From: CAZLPW01 sp964561495
Lineage (GTDB): Bacteria > Fidelibacterota > Marinisomatia > Marinisomatales > UBA1611
DNA: 45,622 nt
Assembly (NCBI GenBank): GCA_964561495.1
Contig: CAZLPW010000009.1
Location: 1-45,622 of the forward strand
Reading direction: 5' to 3'
Position 1 is the stretch's first letter; each line of letters begins with the position of its first letter. Of the stretch, positions 8,826-17,751 are shown one piece after another. The notes beneath the pieces were generated by a model. The model made no database searches and was not told where the DNA came from. It was given only the letters and a program-made list of their open reading frames with translations. Made by a program: the position numbers and the translations under genes.

Positions 8826-9890
8826 TTGAAAAATTATTATCTCTTACCAATATATATTATCCTATATCTGTTCGATAGCCAGGTAGATTGCAGTAGTACT
8901 ACAATAAAGTTTTATACACTATTTGAATCTTTTGGTTCACAAACACAAGAACTCAAAAATTCAACCGTAATTAACTATAACGAATCTGGACTTGCTGTAG
9001 ATAGCACATTGTTTTCTCATTCTGTTCCTTTAAGTGAAAAATATGTATATGTTACAGGAATAGCTGAAGGAGTGAAACTTCAAAAAACATACGATAAAAA
9101 ACCTGTTCTATCATACAGATTTACCTATGACATGAATAAAAACAGATCCTCAACTTCTCTTTACGGAATAGGTGATACTTTGTTTTGGAGAGAATTTTAT
9201 AAATATGACAATACAAATAGAATTATAAAAACTTTACGCTATAGCCCAGGAAAAGCAATAAATATTGAAAAAAAACTATTCAAAGATGAACAAGAGCCAA
9301 CATGGAAAGAAAATTTTATTTATGACTCCACAGGTTTTAAACTAAAAAAAGAAGAGATTTATGACGGATATATCCTTGAACAAACAGACTTTTATAAAGA
9401 TGATAATGGAGTTTATATTAAAAAGAATGAATATTTTGATCCATCAGTGATTTTTAGAACTACATATCTTCACAATGAGTTTGGCCAAATTATTAATGAA
9501 ATTACCGTTGAAAGATATGGAAATTCTTTGGAGTCTCGTGATTATAATTACGATGAATTTGGGAACAAAATTAAAACACATATTTATGGATCAAGCGGTT
9601 TGCTTACAGAAAAACTAGAAATAATACATTATGAACTGAAACAAAGAATTACAAAAGTACGTTTGGATTCAGCAGAAAATATAATTAATGAAATTGAAAT
9701 AAGGTTAGATGATCTGTACAGACCTATTGTCGAAGCAATTATAGATAGAGACAAAAGACTAATAGAGAAAAAAGTTTATAAATATGATATTTTTGATCGA
9801 ATATCATCAATAAAAACATATGATATGCTTCGCAGAGGGAAAAATGATCATGAAATTCCTACAACATTGATTACATATGAATATCATTAA
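8826..9890 (+). CDS. Exported YD/RHS-like repeat protein, unknown function
   Basis: 354 aa with an N-terminal hydrophobic signal (KNYYLLPIYIILYLFDS). The body is a run of irregular units of about 20-25 residues of the type YDNTNRIIKTLRYS, YNYDEFGNKIKTHIY and YKYDIFDRISSIKTYD, which resembles YD/RHS-type beta repeats seen in surface proteins. The start is uncertain. TTG 8826 is 13 bases after the AAAGGA at 8807-8812, whereas ATA 8820, in frame, sits 7 bases after it. The ATG at 8815 reads only four codons before TGA. It is the first of four plus-strand envelope genes (8826-14915) and diverges from the coiled-coil operon across 230 bases, with a TATAAT at 8801-8806. Confidence 0.68.
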   Translation: MKNYYLLPIYIILYLFDSQVDCSSTTIKFYTLFESFGSQTQELKNSTVINYNESGLAVDSTLFSHSVPLSEKYVYVTGIAEGVKLQKTYDKKPVLSYRFTYDMNKNRSSTSLYGIGDTLFWREFYKYDNTNRIIKTLRYSPGKAINIEKKLFKDEQEPTWKENFIYDSTGFKLKKEEIYDGYILEQTDFYKDDNGVYIKKNEYFDPSVIFRTTYLHNEFGQIINEITVERYGNSLESRDYNYDEFGNKIKTHIYGSSGLLTEKLEIIHYELKQRITKVRLDSAENIINEIEIRLDDLYRPIVEAIIDRDKRLIEKKVYKYDIFDRISSIKTYDMLRRGKNDHEIPTTLITYEYH

Positions 9891-9935
9891 ATTCAGTACC
9901 AAATTTGTACTGGTAAAACAATTGCCGGAGGGAAT

Positions 9936-10757
9936 ATGAAATTTATTGATCTTAAAAGCATGATCATTGGCGCATTAGGTATGCTCTTGGTTTTTAGTTC
10001 ATTCGGATTTCGTAATGACACGGATGAACTAGGTCACCTTACAGTTAGAAGCTTAACTGTTGAAGATGACCGTGGAGTAATAATGGGTTATTTAGGTAAA
10101 GGATACTTACAAACATACAATCAATTTGGAGAACCGACTCTTTTCATTGGCACTGGTAAAGATGGTGGCGGCTACATGAGAGCATTTAATGGAAGTGGAG
10201 ATGAATCTGCTTACGTTGGAACGGGCCGTATGGGTGGTGGTTATATAAGGACCTATAATAATTCTGGTAAAGAAACAACTTATTTAGGCACAGGATCAGA
10301 TAACGCTGGACAAATACGGATATACAACAATGATGGTGAAACTGGAACATATATTGGTAATAGCTACCTACAGGCCTATAATCAATTTGGAGAAAGAACT
10401 TTTTTCCTAGGAACTGGTTCCACTGGCGGTGGATATTTGCGTACATATAATTTTGATGGTCAAGAAACTGCATACATTGGAACTAGTGCAGATAGCTCTG
10501 GCCAAATGCGCATCTATGATTCGATTGGAGAAACTGGGACTCTTATTGGAAGTGGCTATTTCCGATCGTATAATCAATTTGGTAAAATGTCAACCTATTT
10601 AGGAAACGGTCGAGATGGCGGAGGATATCTAAGAACAAATAATAAATTTGAAACCGAAACATCCTTTCTAGGAACTAATAATGCTAATGAAGGATTAATA
10701 AATCTAAATGACAAATTTGGACAAAGTTTTTGGATCCGCCTTAACAAAAATGATTAA
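9936..10757 (+). CDS. Glycine-rich tandem-repeat protein, predicted beta-solenoid
   Basis: 273 aa. A hydrophobic N-terminal segment (about residues 10-25) acts as signal or anchor, then a short domain LTVRSLTVEDDRGVIMGYLG. About ten repeats of 20-23 residues follow, consensus GGGYxRxYNxxGxETxYxGTG, with a variant GQIRIYNNDGETGTYIG. The repeats themselves alternate in a higher-order pattern built on YNQFG units. Such short Gly/Asn-turn repeats usually form right-handed beta-helices; this is inference. A strong Shine-Dalgarno GGAGGG lies just upstream of ATG 9936. No enzyme motif is visible, so a surface or adhesive structural role is likely. Confidence 0.75.
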   Translation: MKFIDLKSMIIGALGMLLVFSSFGFRNDTDELGHLTVRSLTVEDDRGVIMGYLGKGYLQTYNQFGEPTLFIGTGKDGGGYMRAFNGSGDESAYVGTGRMGGGYIRTYNNSGKETTYLGTGSDNAGQIRIYNNDGETGTYIGNSYLQAYNQFGERTFFLGTGSTGGGYLRTYNFDGQETAYIGTSADSSGQMRIYDSIGETGTLIGSGYFRSYNQFGKMSTYLGNGRDGGGYLRTNNKFETETSFLGTNNANEGLINLNDKFGQSFWIRLNKND

Positions 10758-10900
10758 ATTAATAAATAACACAAATTTTGACTTTTAATACTATATTTTA
10801 TTAAGTTTAGACAATAAAAGGTATCCGAGAGGGGGATGAACATATCTTCATCTTAATTCCTCATTAAAACATATATTCCTATAACGGGAAGGATTTGACC

Positions 10901-13900
10901 ATGCGGAAAATATTGGTTATGTCTGCAATCCTGATAAATGTGATTTTTTCACAGAATGACGGGTTTGTAGTAACAAAATACCCAAGCGGTGCAATACACA
11001 CCGAAGGAAACTATAACAATGGTGTCCGAAACGGACTCTGGATCATTTGGTACGAAGGAGAAGTCTACCAAGACTTCGGAGCAGATGGAGAACCTAACAC
11101 CCAAGATGAGGGCGAAAATAATAACAAATGGGATTCTACAGAGACAGTAATCCTAGATTTAGATGGAGATACATTTTTTGATCCACCTCAAAAAAAGGAG
11201 GAGGGCTCTTACATTGAAGGCAACAGAGATAAAACCTGGATAAAATGGTATCAAACTGGACACAAACAAGAAGAAGGTAATTTTAAAGAAGGAAAACTAC
11301 ATGGCTCTTTAATGAAGTGGTATGAAAATGGTAATAAGTCTCAAGAGGGTCTTTATGAAACAGGGAAACAAGAAGGGGATTGGATCTGGTATTACCAGTC
11401 AGGAATTAAAAAAGAAAAAACCGTATTTAAAGATGGACAACAAGAAGGCCTTTGGATACAATGGTTTATCGATGGAACAAAAAAATCTGAACGAAAGTTT
11501 AGCAATGGTGAAAGAGATAGTATTTGGACATCTTGGTATAAAAATGGAAATAAAAAATTCCAAGCTTCATATAATAATGGGAAATTAAACGGCCCTTGGA
11601 CATCTTGGTATGATAACGGAATTATAAAAGAAAAATCAGGTAGTTACCTTGATAACAAGCTGGATAAAAAATGGACTTTCTGGGCCGATAACGGTCAAAA
11701 AACTGAAGAAACCAGCTATGATAATGGGAAAAAGAATGGTCCGCATAAAATATGGAACTCCGATAATTTTAAAATAATTGATGGTGAGTATAAACAAGGG
11801 GATAAAAACGGGGAATGGCATTTTTTATATGATAATGGAACAAAAAAAAGAAAAGAGCAATATAGTTTAGGGAAAAAAGATGGTAATTGGATTTGGTATA
11901 GACCAGATGGTATTAAAGACAGAGAGGGTTACTATAAAGATGATGTTAAGCACGGCGTTTGGACTACATGGAATAACGCTGATCATAAAAAAATGGAAGA
12001 AACATTTACTAATGGTAATATTGATGGGAAAGTTACTATATGGTATGAAAACGGAGCTAAAGATCGTCAAGGAATTATAAGAGGAGCCGAGCCTGAAGGA
12101 ATCTGGCAATATTGGAATTCAGATGGATCAAAAGATTTTATATTTGACTATGGGAAAGGTTTGGATCGGGTTAGAATCGCCGAATTAGAGAATCGAGATG
12201 GTATATTTTATAAAATTGGTAAATATCAGCCATATTCTGGAATTGTAACTGAATCAGGAGGAATGAAAGATTATCTGTTACTAGGACGATTTGTTGCTGG
12301 TAAACAAGATGGGCAATGGGTGCAATGGTACAGAAACGGGCAAAAGGAGGTTGATGGGATTTATTATCGTGGCAATAAACATGGAGAATGGAATCTTTGG
12401 TATGAAAATGGTCAGTTAAAAGAAAAAGGTGATTTTGATATGGGTAAAGCTGATGGTATTTACAAATTTTGGTATGATAATGGCCACTTAAAGGAAGAAA
12501 AAAGTTATAAAAAAGGTGTTAAGAATGGGAAATGGACATGGTGGTATAAACATGATCATAATTTAAATTTTACAGATGGAAATTGGAGTTATAATGGCAC
12601 TAGCTATAAGGCTGAAGATGGTGAAGAACTTTGGAAATGGTGGTGGTATTTAAATGATAATAAAGAAAAAGAGGGTTATTTTACAGATGGAAAAAGGAAT
12701 GGTCTATGGACGTGGTGGTACGATACGGGGTTCAAAAAATCGGAAGGAAGCTATTTAGAGGATGAACAAAATGGATTGTGGCTTTATTATAACCCTGATG
12801 AATCTATCGGTGAAGAAATCACCTTTCTTGAGGGACAAAAAGATGGTCGCTCTACAACTTGGCTTACGCCTGAAGAAAAATCTGAGGAAAAGTTTTATCG
12901 CAATGGGAAATTAGATGGACCAAGCACTTTTTGGGAAAATGGTTTCCGAAGCATAATGACGAGTTATAAAAATGATGTCCCAAATGGCCCTTGGATGATT
13001 TGGTATTCAAATAGTGACCAGATAAAGGAACAGGGTTTCCACTTTGATGGCCTCCGTGATGGTCTAACTGTTTATTATTATAAAAACAGTGTCAAACAAA
13101 GAGAAGGAAATTATAATGCTGGGTACCCTGAAGGTGTTTGGTCATATTGGAACGCAAAAAGCGAAAAAGACTTTGATTTTGATTTTGGAATTAACTTAGA
13201 ACACATTGATTTAAAAGATCTTTCAGAAAAAGATAAACTCTTTTACAAGATTGGACAATCTATTCCTTTTACTGGTATTATCACTCAAGAAAACACAGAA
13301 GCTGGTTACCTCTTTCTTGGCCGCACGACAGAAGGTAAAAAAGATGGCCCTTGGGTTAAATGGTTTTCGGAAGGTAAAAAAGTACCAGAAATTCTACTTT
13401 CAGATGTTCCAGATCCTCAGCCTGAGATTCCCTGGAGCGGAAATAAAGAAGAACAAGGACAGTATAAAAATGGGAAACGCGATGGGGAATGGACTTTTTG
13501 GCACGATAATGAACACATTAAATCTACAGGTTTTTACAAAGATGGTCTAATGAATGGCCCTTGGAAATTTTATTACAAAAATGGTGTAAAGGAAAAAGAA
13601 GGGGTTCTTGTTAATGGTAACGCAGATGGGCAGTGGATATTTTGGGATAAAAATTCAAATAAAGTTCAAGAAGGATTCTTTTCTGATGGGATTAAGGATG
13701 GAAAATGGACTGCTTGGTTTAGCGATGGCAGATTAACAGAAGGTATATATAAAACTGGTAAAAAGGAAGACATATGGACAAGTTGGTGGGATTATGATAA
13801 AACTAGAAAAGAAATGCAAGGTAAATACAAAGGCGGGAAAATGATAGATAAATGGTATTTTTATGATGGCAATGGCAATCTAAAGGAGATCCGATATTTT

Positions 13901-13918
13901 TCACCAGACTTTAATTAG
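10901..13918 (+). CDS. Giant exported MORN-repeat (MORN_2 / YwqK-like) protein
   Basis: 1005 aa built almost wholly of 22-24-residue units of the form DGxWxxWYxNGxxKxExxYxxG, the MORN_2 type. There are roughly thirty, from the signal peptide to the C-terminus. I start it at ATG 10901, seven bases after GGGAAGGA; a TTG at 10895 is in frame but too close. MRKILVMSAILINVIFS is a signal peptide. An acidic Asp/Asn-rich insert (ADGEPNTQDEGENNNKWD, then LDLDGD) near residues 55-95 could bind calcium. A non-MORN module containing FYKIGKYQPYSGIVTE (about residues 400-480) recurs as FYKIGQSIPFTGIITQ (about 745-825), showing a large internal duplication. The name YwqK antitoxin is inherited from annotation; no toxin is adjacent. 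Confidence 0.85.
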   Translation: MRKILVMSAILINVIFSQNDGFVVTKYPSGAIHTEGNYNNGVRNGLWIIWYEGEVYQDFGADGEPNTQDEGENNNKWDSTETVILDLDGDTFFDPPQKKEEGSYIEGNRDKTWIKWYQTGHKQEEGNFKEGKLHGSLMKWYENGNKSQEGLYETGKQEGDWIWYYQSGIKKEKTVFKDGQQEGLWIQWFIDGTKKSERKFSNGERDSIWTSWYKNGNKKFQASYNNGKLNGPWTSWYDNGIIKEKSGSYLDNKLDKKWTFWADNGQKTEETSYDNGKKNGPHKIWNSDNFKIIDGEYKQGDKNGEWHFLYDNGTKKRKEQYSLGKKDGNWIWYRPDGIKDREGYYKDDVKHGVWTTWNNADHKKMEETFTNGNIDGKVTIWYENGAKDRQGIIRGAEPEGIWQYWNSDGSKDFIFDYGKGLDRVRIAELENRDGIFYKIGKYQPYSGIVTESGGMKDYLLLGRFVAGKQDGQWVQWYRNGQKEVDGIYYRGNKHGEWNLWYENGQLKEKGDFDMGKADGIYKFWYDNGHLKEEKSYKKGVKNGKWTWWYKHDHNLNFTDGNWSYNGTSYKAEDGEELWKWWWYLNDNKEKEGYFTDGKRNGLWTWWYDTGFKKSEGSYLEDEQNGLWLYYNPDESIGEEITFLEGQKDGRSTTWLTPEEKSEEKFYRNGKLDGPSTFWENGFRSIMTSYKNDVPNGPWMIWYSNSDQIKEQGFHFDGLRDGLTVYYYKNSVKQREGNYNAGYPEGVWSYWNAKSEKDFDFDFGINLEHIDLKDLSEKDKLFYKIGQSIPFTGIITQENTEAGYLFLGRTTEGKKDGPWVKWFSEGKKVPEILLSDVPDPQPEIPWSGNKEEQGQYKNGKRDGEWTFWHDNEHIKSTGFYKDGLMNGPWKFYYKNGVKEKEGVLVNGNADGQWIFWDKNSNKVQEGFFSDGIKDGKWTAWFSDGRLTEGIYKTGKKEDIWTSWWDYDKTRKEMQGKYKGGKMIDKWYFYDGNGNLKEIRYFSPDFN

Positions 13919-14915
13919 ATTTTATGTTTTAGGCTTAATTCTCCTTTTTGTTTTTAGTTGTAGCAACAATAATAAAGTAGTTAATGATGTTGATATTTTA
14001 TTTACAACGTTAAAGAAAGGAAATATTTATAAAAATTTCGATAACAAACATGTAATCGGAAAATTCCCAGCCTATGTTAGTGTTCCAGCAACAAAAAAAA
14101 TTGTTTTGCCTAATAATTCACCAGATTCAGTTTTTTATGAAATTACTTACAAAAAATATACAGGTTGGGTAAATGGACAATCTTTAACATTAAAGCCCAA
14201 ACCAAAAAATAAACGAATAAAAAAGAGAGTCGTTAATAGCAAAAAAACAAAAGATAGCATAAACGGAAAAGAATTGGATAGCTCCTACTCTAAATTAATT
14301 GTAAAAAAATTAAACCCTGAACTAAAAAATAAAACTAATTTTATTATCCCTGAAAAAGAGATTGCAAATTCAAAAATAAAAAAATATTTTGTCCAGGCTG
14401 GGTCTTTTAAAGACCCCTCTATGGCAAATTCATTAAAAGAAAAATTATCTGATCTTGGTATAGAAAATGTTTCTGTTTCAAAACCAATTCTAATAAAAAA
14501 CACAAACTGGTATCGCGTCTATCTGAACGACTTTGATAATTATAAATCTGCATTGAAATCCTCAAAGGCCTTTTCAAAGAAATATTCAATCAACACGTCA
14601 GTAGCATTAGAAAATTGGAGTATTAATAAAGAATCAAAAAAACAAGAGAATGCTAAGATTGACAATAATTTGATATTGGATTATTATACTTTACAATTAA
14701 ACTCTGTAGAAGATTTAATCATGGCAAAATTATTAGTTGACAAATATGAAGCAATGGGATTAAAAACAGAAATAATTGTTACAAAAATATCAGATATAAC
14801 ACGATATCGAGTCCGCTATGGAAAATTTGACCGCATAGCTAAAGCCCAAACTGCTGCTAAATTTCTGAAAGATGAATATAATTTAGATTCTTGGGCAGAT
14901 AATGTATATAAATAA
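13896..14915 (+). CDS. Lipoprotein with SH3-like and two SPOR domains (apparent ATT start)
   Basis: 339 aa if translation starts at ATT 13896. The open frame contains no ATG, GTG or TTG before a full lipoprotein signal (FHQTLIRFYVLGLILLFVFSC, lipobox Cys22), and AGGAG at 13884-13888 lies exactly 7 bases before the ATT. Starting at the first NTG (TTG 14106) would discard both signal and SH3-like domain. After the signal come an SH3-like stretch (residues about 35-100, ending YTGWVNGQSL), a Lys-rich linker, SPOR 1 (about 163-240, KKYFVQAGSFKD) and SPOR 2 (about 256-335, YYTLQLNSVED). SPOR domains bind denuded peptidoglycan. The Shine-Dalgarno lies in the last codons of the MORN gene and the genes overlap by 23 bases, implying coupling. 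Confidence 0.8.
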   Translation: MFHQTLIRFYVLGLILLFVFSCSNNNKVVNDVDILFTTLKKGNIYKNFDNKHVIGKFPAYVSVPATKKIVLPNNSPDSVFYEITYKKYTGWVNGQSLTLKPKPKNKRIKKRVVNSKKTKDSINGKELDSSYSKLIVKKLNPELKNKTNFIIPEKEIANSKIKKYFVQAGSFKDPSMANSLKEKLSDLGIENVSVSKPILIKNTNWYRVYLNDFDNYKSALKSSKAFSKKYSINTSVALENWSINKESKKQENAKIDNNLILDYYTLQLNSVEDLIMAKLLVDKYEAMGLKTEIIVTKISDITRYRVRYGKFDRIAKAQTAAKFLKDEYNLDSWADNVYK

Positions 14916-14961
14916 TATTTCACCTAATTAATTTTCAATAATAAAAACGAAAGTAGAAACA

Positions 14962-17655
14962 ATGAAATACATATATTCTTTTGGTGATGGAGTTGCTGAT
15001 GGGCGCTCAGATATGAAGAACCTTCTTGGTGGTAAAGGTGCTAATTTAGCAGAAATGAATATTTTAGGTATTCCTGTTCCCCCTGGTTTTACATTAACCA
15101 CAGAAGTTTGTACAGAGTACTATAAAAACAACAAATCTTTTCCTGAAGGGTTATCTCAAGAATTAAAAGAAAGCTTATCTGAAGTTGAGTTAATTATGGG
15201 GACAGAATTTGGTGATCCAAATAACCCCCTACTCCTATCTGTAAGATCAGGTGCTAGGCAATCTATGCCAGGTATGATGGAAACAGTTTTAAATATTGGA
15301 TTGACAAGCAACACAATTCCTGGACTTATTAAAAAAACAAATAATCCTAGATTCGTTTATGATGCTTACAGAAGATTAATAACAATGTATTCAGATGTAG
15401 TAATGGAAAAAGCTGCTGGCATTGAACCACCCGAGGGAGAAGGTATTAGACAAAAATTAGAACATCATTTATCTTCGTATAAATCAGAAAATAATTTAGA
15501 AAACGATACCGATCTAGCTGAAAGTGATTGGATAAATATAATTGATATATTTAAAAATGAGATAAAATCTTCTCTTGGATCAGAATTTCCTGATGATGCT
15601 GAAGCTCAATTATGGGGCGGAATTGAAGCTGTTTTTAAAAGTTGGAATGGTGCTAGAGCTATCAGCTATAGAAAAATAGAGAATATCCCTGAAGAATGGG
15701 GAACTGCTGTAAATGTTCAGACTATGGTTTTTGGAAACACAGGAGAGGAATCAGCCACAGGCGTTGCCTTTACAAGAAATCCTGCAACAGGAGAAAATAA
15801 ATTTTTTGGAGAATGGTTAAGTAATGCACAAGGAGAGGATGTTGTTGCAGGGCTTCGTACTCCTAACCCACTTAATGAGTACACAAAAACTGAAGACACA
15901 AAGCATCTTCCTTCGTTAGAAGATACAATGCCAAAAATATATAATGAACTGTTTGATATAAAAAACAGATTAGAAAAACATTATTCTGACATGCAAGATA
16001 TTGAATTTACTATTCAAGAAGGGAAGCTATGGATGCTACAAACGAGGGTTGGAAAAAGAAATGGTGTAGCTGCAATTAAAATGGCTGTTGACATGTTTAA
16101 TGAAAATATGATAGATAAAAAAACTGCTATAATGAGAGTAAATCCTAGCCAATTAGATGAATTACTCCACCCTGCTTTAGACAAAGCCAGTGAAGACAGT
16201 GCTACAAAATTAACTAAGGGGCTTCCAGCTGGCCCAGGTGGAGCAAAAGGACGAGTTGTTTTTACAGCAAATGATGCAGAAGAATGGAATAACAGAGGAG
16301 AAAAAGTAATTCTAGTGAGAGAGGAAACATCTCCTGAAGATGTTCATGGAATGCATGCTTCAGAAGCTATTTTGACCGCTAGAGGTGGGATGACATCTCA
16401 CGCTGCCCTAGTTGCCAGAGGATGGGGCAAATGTTGTATTGTAGGATGCAATGAAATAAATATATCTGTAGAAAATAAACAATTAACAGTTGGTGACGTA
16501 GTTCTTAAAGAAGGTGATTGGATAACCATGAATGGCACACTTGGAGTTGTATATCTAGGTCAATTAAAACTAACCCCAGCTGATCCTGATAGAAACGTAG
16601 AGTATAAGGAATTGATGACATGGGCAGATGAGATAAGAAAACTCAAAATAAGAACAAATGCAGAGAGTCCTTAAGATGCTAAACAAGCGATAAAGTTTGG
16701 TGCTGAAGGAATAGGATTATGTAGAACAGAGCATATGTTTTTTGATGAAACAAGAATCTTAGCAATGAGAAAAATGATTTTATCTGAGAATGATGAAGAT
16801 AGAAGAGAAGCTGTAATGGGGCTGTTACCATTTCAAAAAGAAGATTTCAAAGGTACACTTAAAGCCATGGAAGGAAAACCAGTAACCATTAGATTACTTG
16901 ATCCACCCCTACATGAGTTTATAACCTTAAATGATAAGCAAATCAATGAACTAGCTGAAAACTTTGGCATAGATAGCTCAATAGTGAGTCAACGCATTGC
17001 AAGCCTCCATGAACTAAACCCTATGCTAGGACATCGAGGCTGTAGACTTGGGATTGCATATCCTGTAATTACAGAAATGCAAGCCCGCGCAATTCTAGAG
17101 GCGACTGCTGAACTTATTAAGGATGGTATAAATGTTTTACCAGAAATAATGATTCCATTAGTTGGAACAGTTACAGAATATATAGATCAAGAAAAGGTTG
17201 TTAGAGATGTTGCCTCAAAAGTTGAAAACAAATATGGTATAACATTAAATTATTTAGTAGGAACAATGATTGAACTACCACGAGCGTGTTTAACTGCAGA
17301 TGAGATTGCAGAACATGCTGAATTTTTCAGCTTTGGAACAAATGACCTCACGCAAACTACATTTGGATTTAGTAGAGATGATATAGGATCATTTTTACCT
17401 GACTATTTAGAACGAAAAATTTTACCAGTAGATCCATTCCAAAGCTTGGATGTAAATGGCGTAGGTAAATTAGTAACAATGGCAGTTAACTATGGGAGGG
17501 GGAAAAATAAAAATCTAAAGATAGGAATATGTGGAGAGCATGGCGGTGATCCAAGCTCTATACATTTTTGTAAAGAAAATGGCCTAGATTACGTGAGCTG
17601 TTCTCCATTTAGAGTTCCAATAGCAAGACTATCAGCCGCGCAAGCCGAAATTTGA
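14962..17655 (+). pseudogene. ppdK: Pyruvate, phosphate dikinase interrupted by one in-frame TAA
   Basis: The reading frame spans 898 codons, a normal length, but codon 571 is TAA (16672-16674). The first half has the nucleotide-binding GGKGANLAEM, SVRSGARQSMPGMMET and the phosphohistidine loop GGMTSHAALVARG. The second half has GAEGIGLCRTEHMFF of the PEP/pyruvate barrel and the catalytic Cys in GICGEHGGDP near the C-terminus. The reading continues without frame change: NAESP, stop, DAKQAIKFGAEG, where homologues have Glu, so GAA to TAA is the simplest change. It could be an assembly or read error, a strain-level nonsense allele, or readthrough. Intact, the enzyme interconverts PEP and pyruvate with ATP/phosphate; a pyruvate kinase gene lies at 29604. 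It ends in a strong terminator. Confidence 0.85.
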
Positions 17656-17680
17656 TTAAATTTATTATTTCTAATTAATT

Positions 17681-17719
17681 AAAAAGTAAAAAGTCCCAGG
17701 TGGGACTTTTTACTTTTTT
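17681..17719. terminator. Bidirectional intrinsic terminator between ppdK and fliG
   Basis: A perfect 17-bp inverted repeat (17681-17697 with 17702-17718, loop AGGT). The GTCCC/GGGAC core is flanked by A-runs on one arm and T-runs on the other, so a U-tract follows the stem on either strand. It serves both the plus-strand ppdK and the minus-strand motor operon, whose stops lie on either side. Confidence 0.95.
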
Positions 17720-17751
17720 CAATGATCTTTTTTAAAACTAATATAAAAAAC

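Noticed and set aside
8815..8829. ATG 8815 as start of the YD-like gene
   Set aside because: It reads only four codons before TGA and is in another frame; its Shine-Dalgarno is just 2 bases away.
9894..9912. CAGTAC/GTACTG inverted repeat between 8826 and 9936 genes as a terminator
   Set aside because: Short 6-bp stem with 7-base loop and no U-run; may be chance.
10828..10856. Leader peptide ATG AAC ATA TCT TCA TCT TAA with GATGAA/TTCATC hairpin upstream of the MORN gene
   Set aside because: Only six codons, the GAGGGGG is too close to the ATG, and no attenuator-like U-tract follows; could be chance in an AT-rich leader.
10901..13918. Toxin-antitoxin locus (YwqK antitoxin label)
   Set aside because: The protein is exported, over 1000 aa and has no adjacent toxin; the label belongs to the repeat family only.
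16735..17655. Separate gene for a PEP-utilising C-terminal domain
   Set aside because: It is in frame with the upstream ppdK part and the residues between continue the family alignment across the TAA.
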